This document shows positions 24,489 through 36,000 of a stretch of 64,000 bases of DNA, piece after piece. The translations under genes and the position numbers were made by a program. The notes under the pieces were generated by a model. That model did no database searches, was not told where the DNA came from, and worked only from the letters and a program-made list of their open reading frames with translations. The stretch is from Geodermatophilus sabuli. Its GTDB lineage: Bacteria > Actinomycetota > Actinomycetes > Mycobacteriales > Geodermatophilaceae. The first letter of the stretch is position 1. Each line of letters opens with the position of its first letter. The stretch spans positions 124,001 to 188,000 of the forward strand of contig NZ_JAAGWF010000007.1 in NCBI RefSeq assembly GCF_010686765.1. Direction: 5' to 3'.

Positions 24489-25895
24489 TCAGTCGGCGCC
24501 GACGGCCTGTCGCTCCCGGTCGGGCAGGGCGGCCGCGGCGAGCAGCCCCAGCGACGTCGACCCCAGCATCACCAGCGCCATCGGCAGCAGGTCGCCCGCC
24601 GCGCCCAGCCCGCCCAGCGGCGCGATCAGCGCGCCCAGGCCGAACTGGACCACGCCGAGCAGCGCGGAGGCGGTCCCCGCCTTGCGGCCGGCCTCTGCCA
24701 TGCCCAGCGCGGTGGCGTTGGGCATGACCAGCCCCGTGGACGTCGTCACGACGAACATCGCCGGGAGGACGACCCAGAGGGACCACCCGCCGAGGGCGGC
24801 GGCGGCGAGGACGGCGCCCCCGACGGCCTGCCCGGCCAGCCCGGCCCGCAGGAGGGTCCGCAGTCGCACCCGGCCGGCCAGCACCCGGGAGAACTGGCCG
24901 GCCAGCACGATCCCGACGCCGTTCGCCCCGAAGACCAGCGAGAACTGCTGCGCGGACAGGCCGTAGCCGTCCTGCAGGACGAAGGCGGAGTGGGAGATGT
25001 AGGTGAACAGCGCGCCGAAACCCAGCCCCATGGCCAGGACGGGGGTGAGGAAGCTCCGGCGGCCGAGCAGCTCCCGGCCGTTGGCCAGCGTCGTCGCGAG
25101 CCCGCCGGGGACCCGGTGGTCGCGGGGCAGGGTCTCGGGCAGTCGCCAGAGGAGCGCACCCACCACGCACAGCCCGATGACGAAGAGGGCGGCGAAGATC
25201 CCGCGCCAGTCGGTGAGGCTCAGCAGCAGGCCGCCGGCCAGCGGTGCCAGGACGGGCGCCGCGGCCATGATGGAGGCCAGCACCGCGAACGCCCGTGCCG
25301 CGGCGACGCCGTCGAGCCGGTCCCGCACGATCGCCCGGGCGAGCACGATCCCGGCCGCACCGCCGACACCCTGCAGGAGGCGGATCGCGACGAGGGTCCA
25401 CACGTCCGGAGCGACCGCGCACAGCGCCGACGCCACGGCCCACGCCCCCACACCGATGAGGACCGGCCCGCGCCGTCCGTACCGGTCCGACAGCGGCCCG
25501 ACGAGCAACTGCCCGAGGGCGAGGCCGATCGCCGCGGCCGAGACGGTCAGCTGGACCGCGGACTGGCCCGCGCCGAACTCGTCCTCGACCGAGGGCAGGG
25601 CCGGCAGGTACAGGTCCATCGACAGCGGCCCGAAGGCGGAGAGCACGCCGAGCAGGGCCAGCAGGTCCCACGGGAGGCGATGACTCGGTCGTCCTCCGGA
25701 CTCCGACCGCGGCCCGGTGCCGTCCCCCGGTGCGATGAGCCGGTCCGGCGATCCCGTCGGGGAGCCTCCGGCCCCCGCGCCGGGATCACCCCTGCTCACC
25801 GACCGCGGCCCGGTGCCGTCCCCCGGTGCGATGAGCCGGTCCGGCGATCCCGTCGGGGAGCCTCCGGCCCCCGCGCCGGGATCACCCCTGCTCAC
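24489..25895 (-). CDS. Bcr/CflA-type multidrug MFS transporter with duplicated N-terminal leader
   Basis: 468 residues from GTG 25895, which overlaps the DUF6104 stop (GTGA). After 64 hydrophilic residues come twelve membrane helices with family motifs GPLSMDLYLPALP (helix 1), GQLLVGPLSDRYGRRGPVLIG (loop 2-3 signature) and RLLQGVGGAAGIVLARAIVRDR (helix 4-5). Such proteins export drugs or small metabolites by proton antiport. The hydrophilic leader is two identical 32-residue blocks encoded by an exact 96-bp tandem duplication; a second GTG at 25799 would start the protein without the first block. Confidence 0.88.
   Translation of the reverse strand: MSRGDPGAGAGGSPTGSPDRLIAPGDGTGPRSVSRGDPGAGAGGSPTGSPDRLIAPGDGTGPRSESGGRPSHRLPWDLLALLGVLSAFGPLSMDLYLPALPSVEDEFGAGQSAVQLTVSAAAIGLALGQLLVGPLSDRYGRRGPVLIGVGAWAVASALCAVAPDVWTLVAIRLLQGVGGAAGIVLARAIVRDRLDGVAAARAFAVLASIMAAAPVLAPLAGGLLLSLTDWRGIFAALFVIGLCVVGALLWRLPETLPRDHRVPGGLATTLANGRELLGRRSFLTPVLAMGLGFGALFTYISHSAFVLQDGYGLSAQQFSLVFGANGVGIVLAGQFSRVLAGRVRLRTLLRAGLAGQAVGGAVLAAAALGGWSLWVVLPAMFVVTTSTGLVMPNATALGMAEAGRKAGTASALLGVVQFGLGALIAPLGGLGAAGDLLPMALVMLGSTSLGLLAAAALPDRERQAVGAD
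25704..25895. repeat. Exact 96-bp tandem duplication in the MFS gene 5' end
   Basis: Bases 25704-25799 and 25800-25895 are identical throughout. The period is 32 codons, so the frame is kept. Each copy ends (on the minus strand begins) with the same GTGAGCAGGGG start context. Confidence 0.95.
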
Positions 25896-26077
25896 TCGTC
25901 GTCGTCGTCGCCGGTGCCGCCGCGGGCCAGCCAGGTGGCCAGCCGCTCGACGGGCACCTCGAAGTCCGGGTGCTGGTCGACGAACGCCTGGAGCTGGTCG
26001 GCCAGCCAGGCGAGGGTCACCTGCTCCTCGCCCCGCCGGTCGACCAGCTCTTCCAGGCCGCGGTCGGTGAAGTACAC
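25892..26077 (-). CDS. DUF6104 family small protein
   Basis: 61 residues from GTG 26077. The sequence YFTDRGLEELVDRRGEEQV and later FEVPVERLATWLARG, with a DDDDE tail, is the short protein found beside the oxoglutarate dehydrogenase gene in many Actinobacteria. It begins 11 bp after the kgd stop. Function is unknown; linkage to kgd suggests a role around the 2-oxoglutarate complex. The open frame extends further upstream inside kgd but only this part has family character. Confidence 0.8.
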   Translation of the reverse strand: MYFTDRGLEELVDRRGEEQVTLAWLADQLQAFVDQHPDFEVPVERLATWLARGGTGDDDDE

Positions 26078-26088
26078 GCGGCGGCCGG

Positions 26089-29000
26089 TCAGTCGGCGAA
26101 GGCCTGGGCGACCAGGGCCTTCTGCTCGACCTCGTGCACCTTGGCCGAGCCGACGGCCGGGCTGGCCGAGGCGCGACGGCTGACCGGGCGCAGCCGGCGG
26201 CCCGAGGGCAGGTGCTCCGGCAGGTTGACCGCCATGAACTGCCAGGCGCCCATGTTGGCCGGCTCCTCCTGCACCCAGACGACGTCGGAGGCGTTCGGGT
26301 AGCGCTCCAGCGCCTGCTGGATCTGCTCCGCCGGCAGCGGGTACAGCTGCTCGACGCGCACCACGGCGACGTCCGCGGTGCCCTCGGACTCCCGCTGGGC
26401 GAGCAGGTCGTAGGCGACCTTCCCGCTGCACAGGAGCACCCGCCGCACCGCCCCGTCGTCCAGCGGCTCGCCACCCACGCCCGGGTCGGGCAGCACCGGC
26501 CGGAAGTCCACGTCGGTGAAGTCCGACACCGCGCTGACCGCGGCCTTGGCCCGCAGCAGCGACTTCGGCGTGAACACGACCAGGGGCCGGTGCACGTCCG
26601 ACAGCGCCTGCCGGCGCAGCAGGTGGAAGTAGTTGCCCGGCGTCGAGCAGTTGGCGACGGTCATGTTGTTCTCCGCCGACAGCTGCAGGAACCGCTCGAT
26701 CCGGCCGCTGGAGTGGTCGGGACCCTGGCCCTCGAGGCCGTGCGGCAGGAGCATCACCACACCCGAGCGCTGGCCCCACTTGGCCTCGCCGGAGCTGATG
26801 AACTCGTCGATGACCATCTGCGCGCCGTTGATGAAGTCGCCGAACTGCGCCTCCCAGAGCACCAGCGCCTTGGGGTTGGCCACCGAGTACCCGTACTCGA
26901 AGCCCAGCGCCGCGTACTCCGACAGCAGCGAGTCGTAGACGAAGAACTTGGCCTGGTCGTCCGAGAGGTGGGCCAGGGGCGTGTACTCCGCGGCGTTCTG
27001 CCGGTCGATGAGCACGGAGTGGCGCTGCACGAAGGTGCCGCGACGGGAGTCCTGGCCGGCCAGCCGGACCGGGACGCCCTGCATGAGCAGCGACCCGAAC
27101 GCCAGCAGCTCGCCCATCGCCCAGTCGATGCCGCCCTCGCTGACCATCGCCGCGCGCCGCTCGAGCATCCGCTGGAGCTTGGGGTGGGCGGTGAAGTGCT
27201 CGGGCAGCGAGACGTGCGCGTCGCCGATCGCCTTGAGCACCTCGGTGCTGATCGCCGTCGCCACGGTGGACTCCTGCGCCGTCCGCGGGTCCATGACCGG
27301 CTCGGGCTTGGAGGAGTCCTGCGCGTCGTGGGTCTCGGCGAAGGCCCGTTCCAGCTGCCCGCGGTAGTCCTTGAGCGCCTCCTCGGCCTCGGCCAGGGTG
27401 ATGTCCCCGCGGCCGATGAGGGCCTCGGTGTACAGCTTCCGGACCGAGCGCTTGCGGTCGATGATGTCGTACATCAGCGGCTGGGTCATCGAGGGGTCGT
27501 CGCCCTCGTTGTGCCCGCGGCGGCGGTAGCAGACCAGGTCGATGACGACGTCCTTCTTGAACGCCTGCCGGTACTCCACGGCCAGCCGCGCCACCCGCAC
27601 GCAGGCTTCGGGGTCGTCGCCGTTCACGTGGAAGACCGGCGCGCCGATCATCCGCGCGACGTCGGTCGAGTACAGGCTCGACCGGGACTGCGCCGGGCTG
27701 GTGGTGAAGCCGACCTGGTTGTTGATGACGACGTGCACCGTGCCGCCGGTCCGGTAGCCGCGGAGCTGGGACAGGTTCAGGGTCTCCTGCACCACGCCCT
27801 GGCCGGCGAAGGCGGCGTCCCCGTGCAGGAGGACCGGCAGGACGGTGAAGCCCTGCTCGCCCTTGTCGATCATGTCCTGCTTGGCCCGGGCGATGCCCTC
27901 GAGGACCGGGTTGACCGTCTCCAGGTGGGACGGGTTGCTGGCCAGCGAGACGGCGATCGACTTGTCGTCGAACGGGTTCTTGAACGTGCCCTCCGCGCCC
28001 AGGTGGTACTTGACGTCACCCGAGCCCTGGACCGTGCCGGGGTCGATGTTGCCCTCGAACTCACCGAAGATCTTGGCGTAGCTCTTGCCGAGCACGTTCG
28101 CCAGCACGTTGAGCCGGCCGCGGTGCGCCATGCCGATCGCGACCTCGTCGAGGTCGTGGTCGGTGCCGGCGATCAGCACCTCGTCCAGCAGCGGGATGAC
28201 CGACTCGCCGCCCTCGAGGCTGAACCGCTTCTGCCCCACGTACTTGGTCTGCAGGAAGGTCTCGAACGCCTCGGCGGCGTTCAGCCGGCCCAGCACGTGC
28301 TTCTGCTTGTCCCGGTCGGGCTGCTCGGCCTTGAGCTCGACCCGCTGCTGGATCCACTCCCGCTCTTCGGGGTCGGTGATGTGCATGTACTCCACGCCGA
28401 CGGTGCGGCAGTAGGAGTTGCGCAGCACCCCGAGGATGTCCCGCAGCGGCATCATGCGCTCGCCGGCGAAGCCACCGACCGGGAACTTGCGGTCGAGGTC
28501 CCAGAGCGTCAGGCCGTGCTGGAGGATGTCGAGGTCCGGGTGGGTGCGGACCTTGAACTCGAGCGGGTCGGTGTCGGCCATCAGGTGGCCGTTGCGCCGG
28601 TAGGCCTCGATGACCTCGATGACCCGGGCTTCCTTGTCGATCTGCCCCTCGCGGCTGACGCGCACGTCGGGCATCCAGCGCACCGGCGCGTACGGGATGC
28701 GCAGCGACCGGAAGACGCCGTCGTAGAAGCCGTCCTCGCCCAGCAGCAGCTGGTGCAGCCGGCGCAGGAAGTCGCCGGACTGGGCGCCCTGGATGATCCG
28801 GTGGTCGTACGTGGAGGTCAGCGTGATGATCTTGCTGACCGCCATGTCGGTGAGCGCCTCGGGGCTCATCCCCTGGAACTCCGCCGGGTACTCCATCGCG
28901 CCGACGCCGACGATCGTCCCCTGGCCGGCGGTCAGCCGGGGCACCGAGTGGTTGGTGCCCAGGGTGCCGGGGTTGGTGAGGCTGATCGTGGTGCCGGAGT

Positions 29001-29913
29001 AGTCCTCGAGGGTCAGCTTGCCGGCCCGGGCACGGCGGATGACGTCCTCGTAGGCGCCCCAGAACTGGGCGAAGTCCATCTCCTCGGCGCCCTTGATCGA
29101 GGCGACGACGAGCGAGCGCGAACCGTCGGCCTTGGGCAGGTCGATGGCCAGGCCGAAGTTGACGTGCTCGGGCCGCACGAGGGTCGGCTTGCCGTCCACC
29201 TCCGCGAACGCGGCGTTCATCTCCGGGAAGTCGTCCAGCGCCCGGACCAGCGCGTAGCCGATCAGGTGGGTGAAGGAGACCTTCCCGCCGCGGGCGCGGG
29301 CGAGGTGGTTGTTGATGACGATGCGGTTGTCGGCCAGCAGCTTGGCCGGCACCGCGCGCACGCTGGTCGCCGTCGGGACGGTCAGCGAGGCGTTCATGTT
29401 CTTGACGATGCTGGCCGCAGCGCCGCGCAGCGTCGTCCGCCCCGGACCGGCAGCCGCCTTGGCAGCCGGCTTGGCGGCCGGCTTCGGCGCGGGCGCCGCC
29501 TTCTGCTGGGCGGCCGTGGTGTCCGCGGCGCGGTGGACGACGGTGGCCTCGGTCTTCGCCTCGACCGCCGTCGCGCGGGAGGCCGCCCCGTCGTCCGCCG
29601 CAGCGGTCTGCTCGCGGGCGGGGGCCTGCTGCTCCGTCACGGGGGGGTCCTCCTGCTGGGCCGGCGGGGGCGCCGGGGACGCCGACGGCTGCGGCGCGGC
29701 GGGAGCGCTCGCCTGCTCACGGTCGTCGCTGGCGGCGACGGGGCTCCCGGGTCGGTAGTCGGCGAAGAACTCGTGCCAGGCCTGGTCCACGCTGGAGGGA
29801 TCGGCGAGGTACTGCTGGTACATCTCCTCGACCAGCCACTCGTTGGTGCCGAAGCCCGCCACCGCGGAGGAGGAGGGGGTGGCGGAGGGCCGGGATGAGT
29901 TCACGCTTGACAC
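26089..29913 (-). CDS. kgd: Multifunctional 2-oxoglutarate metabolism enzyme Kgd (E1o with fused E2-like domain)
   Basis: 1274 residues from GTG 29913. N-terminal E1 arm ([20 protein letters not shown]), an Ala/Pro-rich linker to about 165, then an E2-type acyltransferase domain with [20 protein letters not shown], and the thiamine-diphosphate E1 with [15 protein letters not shown], the [16 protein letters not shown] cofactor motif, NNQVGFTT and [16 protein letters not shown]. No lipoyl domain is present, as in mycobacterial Kgd and corynebacterial OdhA. It oxidatively decarboxylates 2-oxoglutarate for succinyl-CoA and is inhibited by GarA/OdhI in relatives. DUF6104 follows 11 bp downstream. 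Confidence 0.97.
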   Translation of the reverse strand: MSSVNSSRPSATPSSSAVAGFGTNEWLVEEMYQQYLADPSSVDQAWHEFFADYRPGSPVAASDDREQASAPAAPQPSASPAPPPAQQEDPPVTEQQAPAREQTAAADDGAASRATAVEAKTEATVVHRAADTTAAQQKAAPAPKPAAKPAAKAAAGPGRTTLRGAAASIVKNMNASLTVPTATSVRAVPAKLLADNRIVINNHLARARGGKVSFTHLIGYALVRALDDFPEMNAAFAEVDGKPTLVRPEHVNFGLAIDLPKADGSRSLVVASIKGAEEMDFAQFWGAYEDVIRRARAGKLTLEDYSGTTISLTNPGTLGTNHSVPRLTAGQGTIVGVGAMEYPAEFQGMSPEALTDMAVSKIITLTSTYDHRIIQGAQSGDFLRRLHQLLLGEDGFYDGVFRSLRIPYAPVRWMPDVRVSREGQIDKEARVIEVIEAYRRNGHLMADTDPLEFKVRTHPDLDILQHGLTLWDLDRKFPVGGFAGERMMPLRDILGVLRNSYCRTVGVEYMHITDPEEREWIQQRVELKAEQPDRDKQKHVLGRLNAAEAFETFLQTKYVGQKRFSLEGGESVIPLLDEVLIAGTDHDLDEVAIGMAHRGRLNVLANVLGKSYAKIFGEFEGNIDPGTVQGSGDVKYHLGAEGTFKNPFDDKSIAVSLASNPSHLETVNPVLEGIARAKQDMIDKGEQGFTVLPVLLHGDAAFAGQGVVQETLNLSQLRGYRTGGTVHVVINNQVGFTTSPAQSRSSLYSTDVARMIGAPVFHVNGDDPEACVRVARLAVEYRQAFKKDVVIDLVCYRRRGHNEGDDPSMTQPLMYDIIDRKRSVRKLYTEALIGRGDITLAEAEEALKDYRGQLERAFAETHDAQDSSKPEPVMDPRTAQESTVATAISTEVLKAIGDAHVSLPEHFTAHPKLQRMLERRAAMVSEGGIDWAMGELLAFGSLLMQGVPVRLAGQDSRRGTFVQRHSVLIDRQNAAEYTPLAHLSDDQAKFFVYDSLLSEYAALGFEYGYSVANPKALVLWEAQFGDFINGAQMVIDEFISSGEAKWGQRSGVVMLLPHGLEGQGPDHSSGRIERFLQLSAENNMTVANCSTPGNYFHLLRRQALSDVHRPLVVFTPKSLLRAKAAVSAVSDFTDVDFRPVLPDPGVGGEPLDDGAVRRVLLCSGKVAYDLLAQRESEGTADVAVVRVEQLYPLPAEQIQQALERYPNASDVVWVQEEPANMGAWQFMAVNLPEHLPSGRRLRPVSRRASASPAVGSAKVHEVEQKALVAQAFAD

Positions 29914-29964
29914 GGGGTCGAGTGCCTTCTTCGTCGTCGGGGGACGTGTCTGGACCGGTGGTGG

Positions 29965-29970
29965 AGTCTA
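29965..29970 (-). promoter_or_regulatory. Probable -10 box of kgd
   Basis: TAGACT on the minus strand (29970-29965), giving a leader of about 45 nt before GTG 29913. No clear -35 is seen. Confidence 0.4.
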
Positions 29971-30060
29971 CGCCGGTCCCCTCGGGCCGACCGGGTGCGA
30001 AACAGGCCCGTCCCAGGCCACGGACGCGACGCCGCGGGGTCCGGGCGGGCGGGTGCTCGT

Positions 30061-30870
30061 TCAGGCGGTGGCGCCGCGGGCCACCAGGAGGTCGGCCAGC
30101 GCGTCGAGGGCGGTCGCCAGACCCGCGTCCGCGCGCCGGCTCCGGGCCGCGGCCACCCGGCTGATGTCCAGGGCGCTGGCGCCGTCGCTGGTCGTGGCGT
30201 CGACGTCGGCGCCGGCGTCGAGCAGCACCCGCACCACCTCGGGCGCGTCGCCCCCGGCCCCGGCGGCCACGGCGGCGTGCAGAGGGTGCCGGCCGGTGTC
30301 GGGATCCCGCCGGTTGACGTCCGCCCCGGCCGCCAGCAGCAGCCGGACCACCTCCAGCCGTGCCCTGCCGGCCGCCGCGTGCAGGGCCCCGCCGTCGGGA
30401 TCGGCCCCCCGATCGAGCAGCGTCCGGGCCGTGCCCGCCGCCCCGCCCGCGGCGGCCCAGGTCAGCAGGTCCACACCGGTCACCGGGTCGGCCAGCGGCG
30501 CCCCGCCGTCGAGCGCGGCGGTCAGCTGGTCGACGTCGTCGAGGTAGGCCGCGCTCGGGGCGTCCACCGGGGCGCCCAGCTCGCGGAGCACGACGACCAG
30601 GTGCGGGGCCGACTCCAGCGCGGTGTGCAGCGGGGTCCGGTCGTGGTCGGTGCGCGCGGCGAGGTCGGCGCCGGCGTCCACCAGCAGCCGGACGACGTCG
30701 GTGCGCCCCTCGGCGACCGCCAGGTGCAGCGGCGTCCAGCCGCCGTCGCCGCCGCGCTCCACGGTGGACGTCAGCAGCCGCGGTGAGGCCTGGACGGCGG
30801 CGCGGACGGCCTCGACGTCGCCCTCGGCGATCAGCCGGCCCAGCCGCTGCGCGGTCATGCGGATGGTCAT
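30061..30870 (-). CDS. Ankyrin repeat protein
   Basis: 269 residues from ATG 30870 (a second ATG lies at 30858). About six ankyrin repeats are visible: GWTPLHLAVAEGRTDVVRLL, RTPLHTALESAPHLVVVLRE, a degenerate repeat near 110-140 (VDLLTWAAAGGAAGTARTLL), DGGALHAAAGRARLEVVRLL, RHPLHAAVAAGAGGDAPEVVR and a final SALDISRVAAARS cap. Cytoplasmic; a protein-binding scaffold of unknown partner. It ends about 150 bp upstream of kgd on the same strand. Confidence 0.9.
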   Translation of the reverse strand: MTIRMTAQRLGRLIAEGDVEAVRAAVQASPRLLTSTVERGGDGGWTPLHLAVAEGRTDVVRLLVDAGADLAARTDHDRTPLHTALESAPHLVVVLRELGAPVDAPSAAYLDDVDQLTAALDGGAPLADPVTGVDLLTWAAAGGAAGTARTLLDRGADPDGGALHAAAGRARLEVVRLLLAAGADVNRRDPDTGRHPLHAAVAAGAGGDAPEVVRVLLDAGADVDATTSDGASALDISRVAAARSRRADAGLATALDALADLLVARGATA

Positions 30871-30913
30871 GGGAGATCTCGTTCCGGGTCGGGGTGTCCG
30901 CGGGCGTCCTTCG

Positions 30914-31669
30914 TCAGACGACGTCCCGCCGGACGGCCAGCAGGGTGCCCAGCAGAGCCGCCACCAGACCGTAACCGAGCAACAGCACACCGCCTTGCCA
31001 GGGCTCGAGCAGGTCCGGTCCCTCGAAGGTCGCCGTGAGCGCTTCCAGGGCGCCGCCGGGCATCCACTTGTAGGCCCCCGCCGTCGCGGGGATCGACCGG
31101 ATGATCGGCTCGATGACGAACAGGTAGACCAGCCCGCCGACGATCGCGCCGACCTGGTTGCGCAGCAACGCCCCCAGGCCCACCCCGATGAGCGCGTAGA
31201 TGACCAGGGCCAGGCCGCTGCTGGCCAGGATCCGCAGGTTGTCCCCGGTCAGCGACGGAGCGGCTCCCCGGGCGCCGGCGTGGATCCACACCACCAGGAC
31301 GTTCACGGCCAGGACGACGAGGGCGAACGGGACCGCCGCCAGCGCGTACCCGATCAGCTTGGCGATGACCACCCGGCCCCGCTTGGGCGTGGTGAGGAAC
31401 GTCGGCGTGGCGGTGCGGTGCCGGTACTCCTGGGTCATCCCGATGATGCCGAGGATCAGGAACAGCACCGTGACGTTCGCCGCGGTCGCGAAGGCGAGCT
31501 CCTCGTACTGCTCCGTCCCCACCGCCGGCAGGCCGCTCTGCGCGTTCCCGGCGAACGAGGTGAACAGGATGGCGAAGCCGGCCACCATCACGCACGACCC
31601 CAGCAGCAGGCCGATCCACACCCGCGTGGTGAACAGCTTGGTCCACTCGGCGCGGACGAGCGCGGTCAT
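30914..31669 (-). CDS. ABC transporter permease (ABC-2 type)
   Basis: 251 residues; ATG 31669 overlaps the ATPase stop (ATGA). Six membrane helices, with the N-terminal VRAEWTKLFTTRVWIGLLLG and the cytoplasmic QEYRHRTATPTFLTTPKRGRV typical of ABC-2 export permeases. With the adjacent ATPase it forms an exporter of drug or lipid type; substrate unknown. Confidence 0.9.
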   Translation of the reverse strand: MTALVRAEWTKLFTTRVWIGLLLGSCVMVAGFAILFTSFAGNAQSGLPAVGTEQYEELAFATAANVTVLFLILGIIGMTQEYRHRTATPTFLTTPKRGRVVIAKLIGYALAAVPFALVVLAVNVLVVWIHAGARGAAPSLTGDNLRILASSGLALVIYALIGVGLGALLRNQVGAIVGGLVYLFVIEPIIRSIPATAGAYKWMPGGALEALTATFEGPDLLEPWQGGVLLLGYGLVAALLGTLLAVRRDVV

Positions 31670-32607
31670 CGGGCAGCTCCCTCGGTCGTCGTCGGGGTCG
31701 GGCCGGCCGCGAACTGCTCCTGCCCGGCGGTCAGCCGGAAGTAGAGGGCCTCCAGGCCGCTGGTCTCGGCCCGCAGCTCGTGCAGCTCCACCTGCGCCGC
31801 GAAGGCCCGCGCCCCGACGGCGGCCGGCGTCGTGTCCGTCACGGTGACCAGGCCGTCCTCGCTGCGGGTGGCGGCCAGGCCGGCTGACGTGAGCACCGCG
31901 GACAGCCGGTCGGCCTCCGGGCTGCGGACGAGCACGGTGCCCGCGCCCTGGGCGCCGGACCGGAGCTCGGCGATCGACCCCTCGCGGACCAACCGGCCGG
32001 CGCCGACGATCACGACCCGGTCGGCGGTGTGCTCCATCTCCGACAGCAGGTGGCTGGACACGAGGACGGTGCGGCCCTCGTCGTGGGCGAGGTGGCGGAT
32101 GAAGCCGCGCAGCCACTGGATGCCCTCGGGGTCCAGGCCGTTGGCCGGCTCGTCGAGCACGAGCACGGCCGGGTCCCCGAGCAGCGCCGTGGCCAGGGCC
32201 AGCCGCTGCCGCATGCCGAGCGAGTAGCCGCCCGCGCGGCGCCCGCCGGCGTCGGCGAGGCCGACCTGGCGGAGGGTCTCGTCGGCGCGCGAGAGCGGCA
32301 GGCCGGCGGCGCGGCAGTACACCCGCAGGTGGTTGCGGCCCGAGCGCGCGGGGTGGAACGCCGTCTCCAGGACCGCGCCGACGGTGCGCACGGGCGCCGG
32401 CAGGGTGGCGTAGGCGGCCCCGTTGAACGTCGCCGTGCCGGAGTCCGGCTCCTCCAGGCCGAGCACCATGCGCATGGTCGTGGTCTTCCCGGCCCCGTTG
32501 GGCCCCAGGAAGCCGGTGACCGAGCCGGGTTCGACGGTGAAGGTGAGGTCGTCGACGGCGCGGACGGCGCCGAAGGTCTTGGTGAGGCCGCGGACCTCGA
32601 CCCGCAC
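31666..32607 (-). CDS. ABC transporter ATP-binding protein
   Basis: 313 residues from GTG 32607. Walker A GPNGAGKTTTMRMV, Q-loop region, signature YSLGMRQRLALA, Walker B VLVLDEPANGLDPEG and switch His in VLVSSHLLSEM. The C-terminal 100 residues are the extension common in drug-export ATPases. No ATG is available and GTG 32607 lacks a Shine-Dalgarno; a good GAGGGAG lies about 55 nt upstream, so the true start is uncertain. Coupled to the permease by ATGA. Confidence 0.92.
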   Translation of the reverse strand: MRVEVRGLTKTFGAVRAVDDLTFTVEPGSVTGFLGPNGAGKTTTMRMVLGLEEPDSGTATFNGAAYATLPAPVRTVGAVLETAFHPARSGRNHLRVYCRAAGLPLSRADETLRQVGLADAGGRRAGGYSLGMRQRLALATALLGDPAVLVLDEPANGLDPEGIQWLRGFIRHLAHDEGRTVLVSSHLLSEMEHTADRVVIVGAGRLVREGSIAELRSGAQGAGTVLVRSPEADRLSAVLTSAGLAATRSEDGLVTVTDTTPAAVGARAFAAQVELHELRAETSGLEALYFRLTAGQEQFAAGPTPTTTEGAAR

Positions 32608-32783
32608 GGGGTCGCGGTGGGCGGTGCTGCCGGGTTGGATGGCGGTCTCCCTCGTCGTCGGCCGTCCGTCCCACCCATCCAAGCGCACCCGGACGACGTC
32701 CCGGGAGTCCGTCGTGGGCGCGTCGCAGCGCCGCCGGAGGGCCGTGGGTGACCCCGCGCACAGCCGAGCTCCGGCCTCCCCGG

Positions 32784-32789
32784 TAGGTT
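32784..32789 (+). promoter_or_regulatory. -10 box of leaderless universal stress protein gene
   Basis: TAGGTT ends 8 nt before GTG 32798; no Shine-Dalgarno is present. Confidence 0.45.
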
Positions 32790-32797
32790 GCCCGCCC

Positions 32798-33256
32798 GTG
32801 AGCGCGTATCGCACGGTGGTCGTCGGGACCGATGGGTCGGATTCCTCTCTGCGCGCGGTGCGCCGGGCCGGTGCGCTGGCCGGTGCCTGCGCCGCCCGGC
32901 TGGTCATCGTCTGCGCCTACCAGCCGCCGCGGGCCGACGACCGGGAGGTCCGCCGCGCCCAGGAGGTCCTCGGCGACGACGCCTACCAGGTGATCGGGTC
33001 GGGTCCGGCCGAGGAGACCCTGCGCACCGCCGCCGACAAGGCGCGGGAGGCCGGCGCGACCGAGGTGTACCCCTTCGCCGTGGTCGGGGAGCCGGTCGAC
33101 GCGCTGCTGGACGTGGTGGCGCGCGAGCAGGCCGACCTGCTGGTCGTGGGCAACCGCGGACTCAACAGCATCAAGGGCCGGCTGCTGGGCTCGGTCCCCT
33201 CCGACATCGCCCGCCGCTCGTCGGTCGACGTGCTCGTCGTGCACACCACGGGGTGA
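32798..33256 (+). CDS. Universal stress protein (UspA family)
   Basis: 152 residues from GTG 32798. It begins YRTVVVGTDGSDSSLRAVRRA and ends with the ATP-binding VVGNRGLNSIKGRLLGSVPSDIARRSSVDVLVVHT, where G-2x-G-9x-G-S is intact. A single ATP-binding USP domain. In Actinobacteria these are induced by hypoxia or starvation. A cyclase gene follows within a few bases, which invites a cAMP link since some USPs bind cAMP; that is speculation. Confidence 0.93.
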   Translation: MSAYRTVVVGTDGSDSSLRAVRRAGALAGACAARLVIVCAYQPPRADDREVRRAQEVLGDDAYQVIGSGPAEETLRTAADKAREAGATEVYPFAVVGEPVDALLDVVAREQADLLVVGNRGLNSIKGRLLGSVPSDIARRSSVDVLVVHTTG

Positions 33257-33259
33257 CCG

Positions 33260-34336
33260 CTGCCGGACACCGGAACGGGGGACGTCCCCGGCGCTCCTGA
33301 CCCCGGGGACGCACTGGAGCGGCTGCTGCTGGGCGGGCCGCGGCGTTACACGCGCCTGCAGGTCGGCCAGCTCGCCGGCATGCCGCCGCACCGCACCCAG
33401 CGGTTGTGGCGGGCCCTCGGCTTCCCCGACGCGGCGGACGACGACCTCGTCTTCACCGACGCCGACGTCCAGGCGCTGGGCCTGCTCTCGGCGCTCATCG
33501 ACACCGGCTTCGTCGACGAGGACGCCGAGGCCTCGATCGCCCGCGCGATGGCGCAGTCGCTCTCGCGGCTGGCGGACTGGCAGACGGACATGCTCGCCGA
33601 CGTCCTCTCCCGTGGGGCCGGTCCGGAGGCGCCGATCGACCCCGAGCGCGCGGTCGAGAGCACCCGCCGGCTGCTGCCGCTGCTCCGGGCCGTGCAGGAC
33701 TACGTGTGGCGGCGGCACCTGGCCGCCAACGCCGAGCGGCTGCTGGCCGCGGCCGGGCGCGGGGACCGCCGCGACCTCGCCGTCGGCTTCGCCGATCTCG
33801 TCGGCTACACGACCCGCAGCCAGGGCATGGACGGGCGGGAGCTCGGCGCGATGGTGGAGGACTTCGAGAGCATCGCCACCGAGGTCATCGCCCGGCACCA
33901 CGGGCGGGTGGTGAAGACCGTCGGCGACGGCGTCCTGTTCACCACCGTGTCCGCCGTCGACGCCGTCGAGATCGGCCTCGAGCTGCCGCGGGTCTGGCAG
34001 GCCGCGGACCGCCCGCCGCTGCGCGTGGGCGCGGCGTACGGGACGGTGCTCACCCACCTGGGCGACGTCTACTCCCCGGTGGTCAACCTGGCCAGCCGGC
34101 TGACCTCGATCGCCCGGCCGGAGACGCTGCTCGTCGACCGCGCCCTCGCCGGGCACCTGCGTGGCCTGCCCCGCTACCGCGTCCGCCCGCTGAACCGGGT
34201 GTCGGTGCGCGGGTACGACCGGCTGCAGCCGTGGCTGGTGCGCCGGCGTCCGCCGGGGGAGCAGGACAGCTCGCTCGAGGCGATGCTCGACGAGATGGCC
34301 GACGACGTCCTGGGCCCCGGCGGCGCGGAGGACTGA
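33260..34336 (+). CDS. Class III adenylate/guanylate cyclase with N-terminal helical domain
   Basis: Read here as 358 residues from CTG 33260, because residues encoded upstream of the first canonical start (ATG 33380) are family-like: LERLLLGGPRRYTRLQV. There is no ATG, GTG or TTG in frame between the previous stop (33254-33256) and 33380. The helical N-terminal part resembles the regulatory region of Rv1264-type cyclases. The catalytic domain has metal aspartates in VGFADLVGYT and KTVGDGVLF, the substrate Lys in VVKTVG, and NLASR supplying the transition-state Asn and Arg. All catalytic residues are present, so cAMP synthesis as a homodimer is expected. Confidence 0.85.
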   Translation: MPDTGTGDVPGAPDPGDALERLLLGGPRRYTRLQVGQLAGMPPHRTQRLWRALGFPDAADDDLVFTDADVQALGLLSALIDTGFVDEDAEASIARAMAQSLSRLADWQTDMLADVLSRGAGPEAPIDPERAVESTRRLLPLLRAVQDYVWRRHLAANAERLLAAAGRGDRRDLAVGFADLVGYTTRSQGMDGRELGAMVEDFESIATEVIARHHGRVVKTVGDGVLFTTVSAVDAVEIGLELPRVWQAADRPPLRVGAAYGTVLTHLGDVYSPVVNLASRLTSIARPETLLVDRALAGHLRGLPRYRVRPLNRVSVRGYDRLQPWLVRRRPPGEQDSSLEAMLDEMADDVLGPGGAED

Positions 34337-34362
34337 CCGGGGCGGGTGGGAGGCTGTCGGTC

Positions 34363-35986
<1,624 letters not shown>

Positions 35987-36000
<14 letters not shown>

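Noticed and set aside
26134-29898. 1254-codon open frame antisense to kgd
   Set aside because: Composition is typical of an antisense shadow and it lies fully opposite a well-defined enzyme gene.
32608-32700. ATC start codon for the ABC ATPase after a GAGGGAG site
   Set aside because: An ATC start is very rare; GTG 32607 gives a normal N-terminus, so the longer reading was noted only as an uncertainty.
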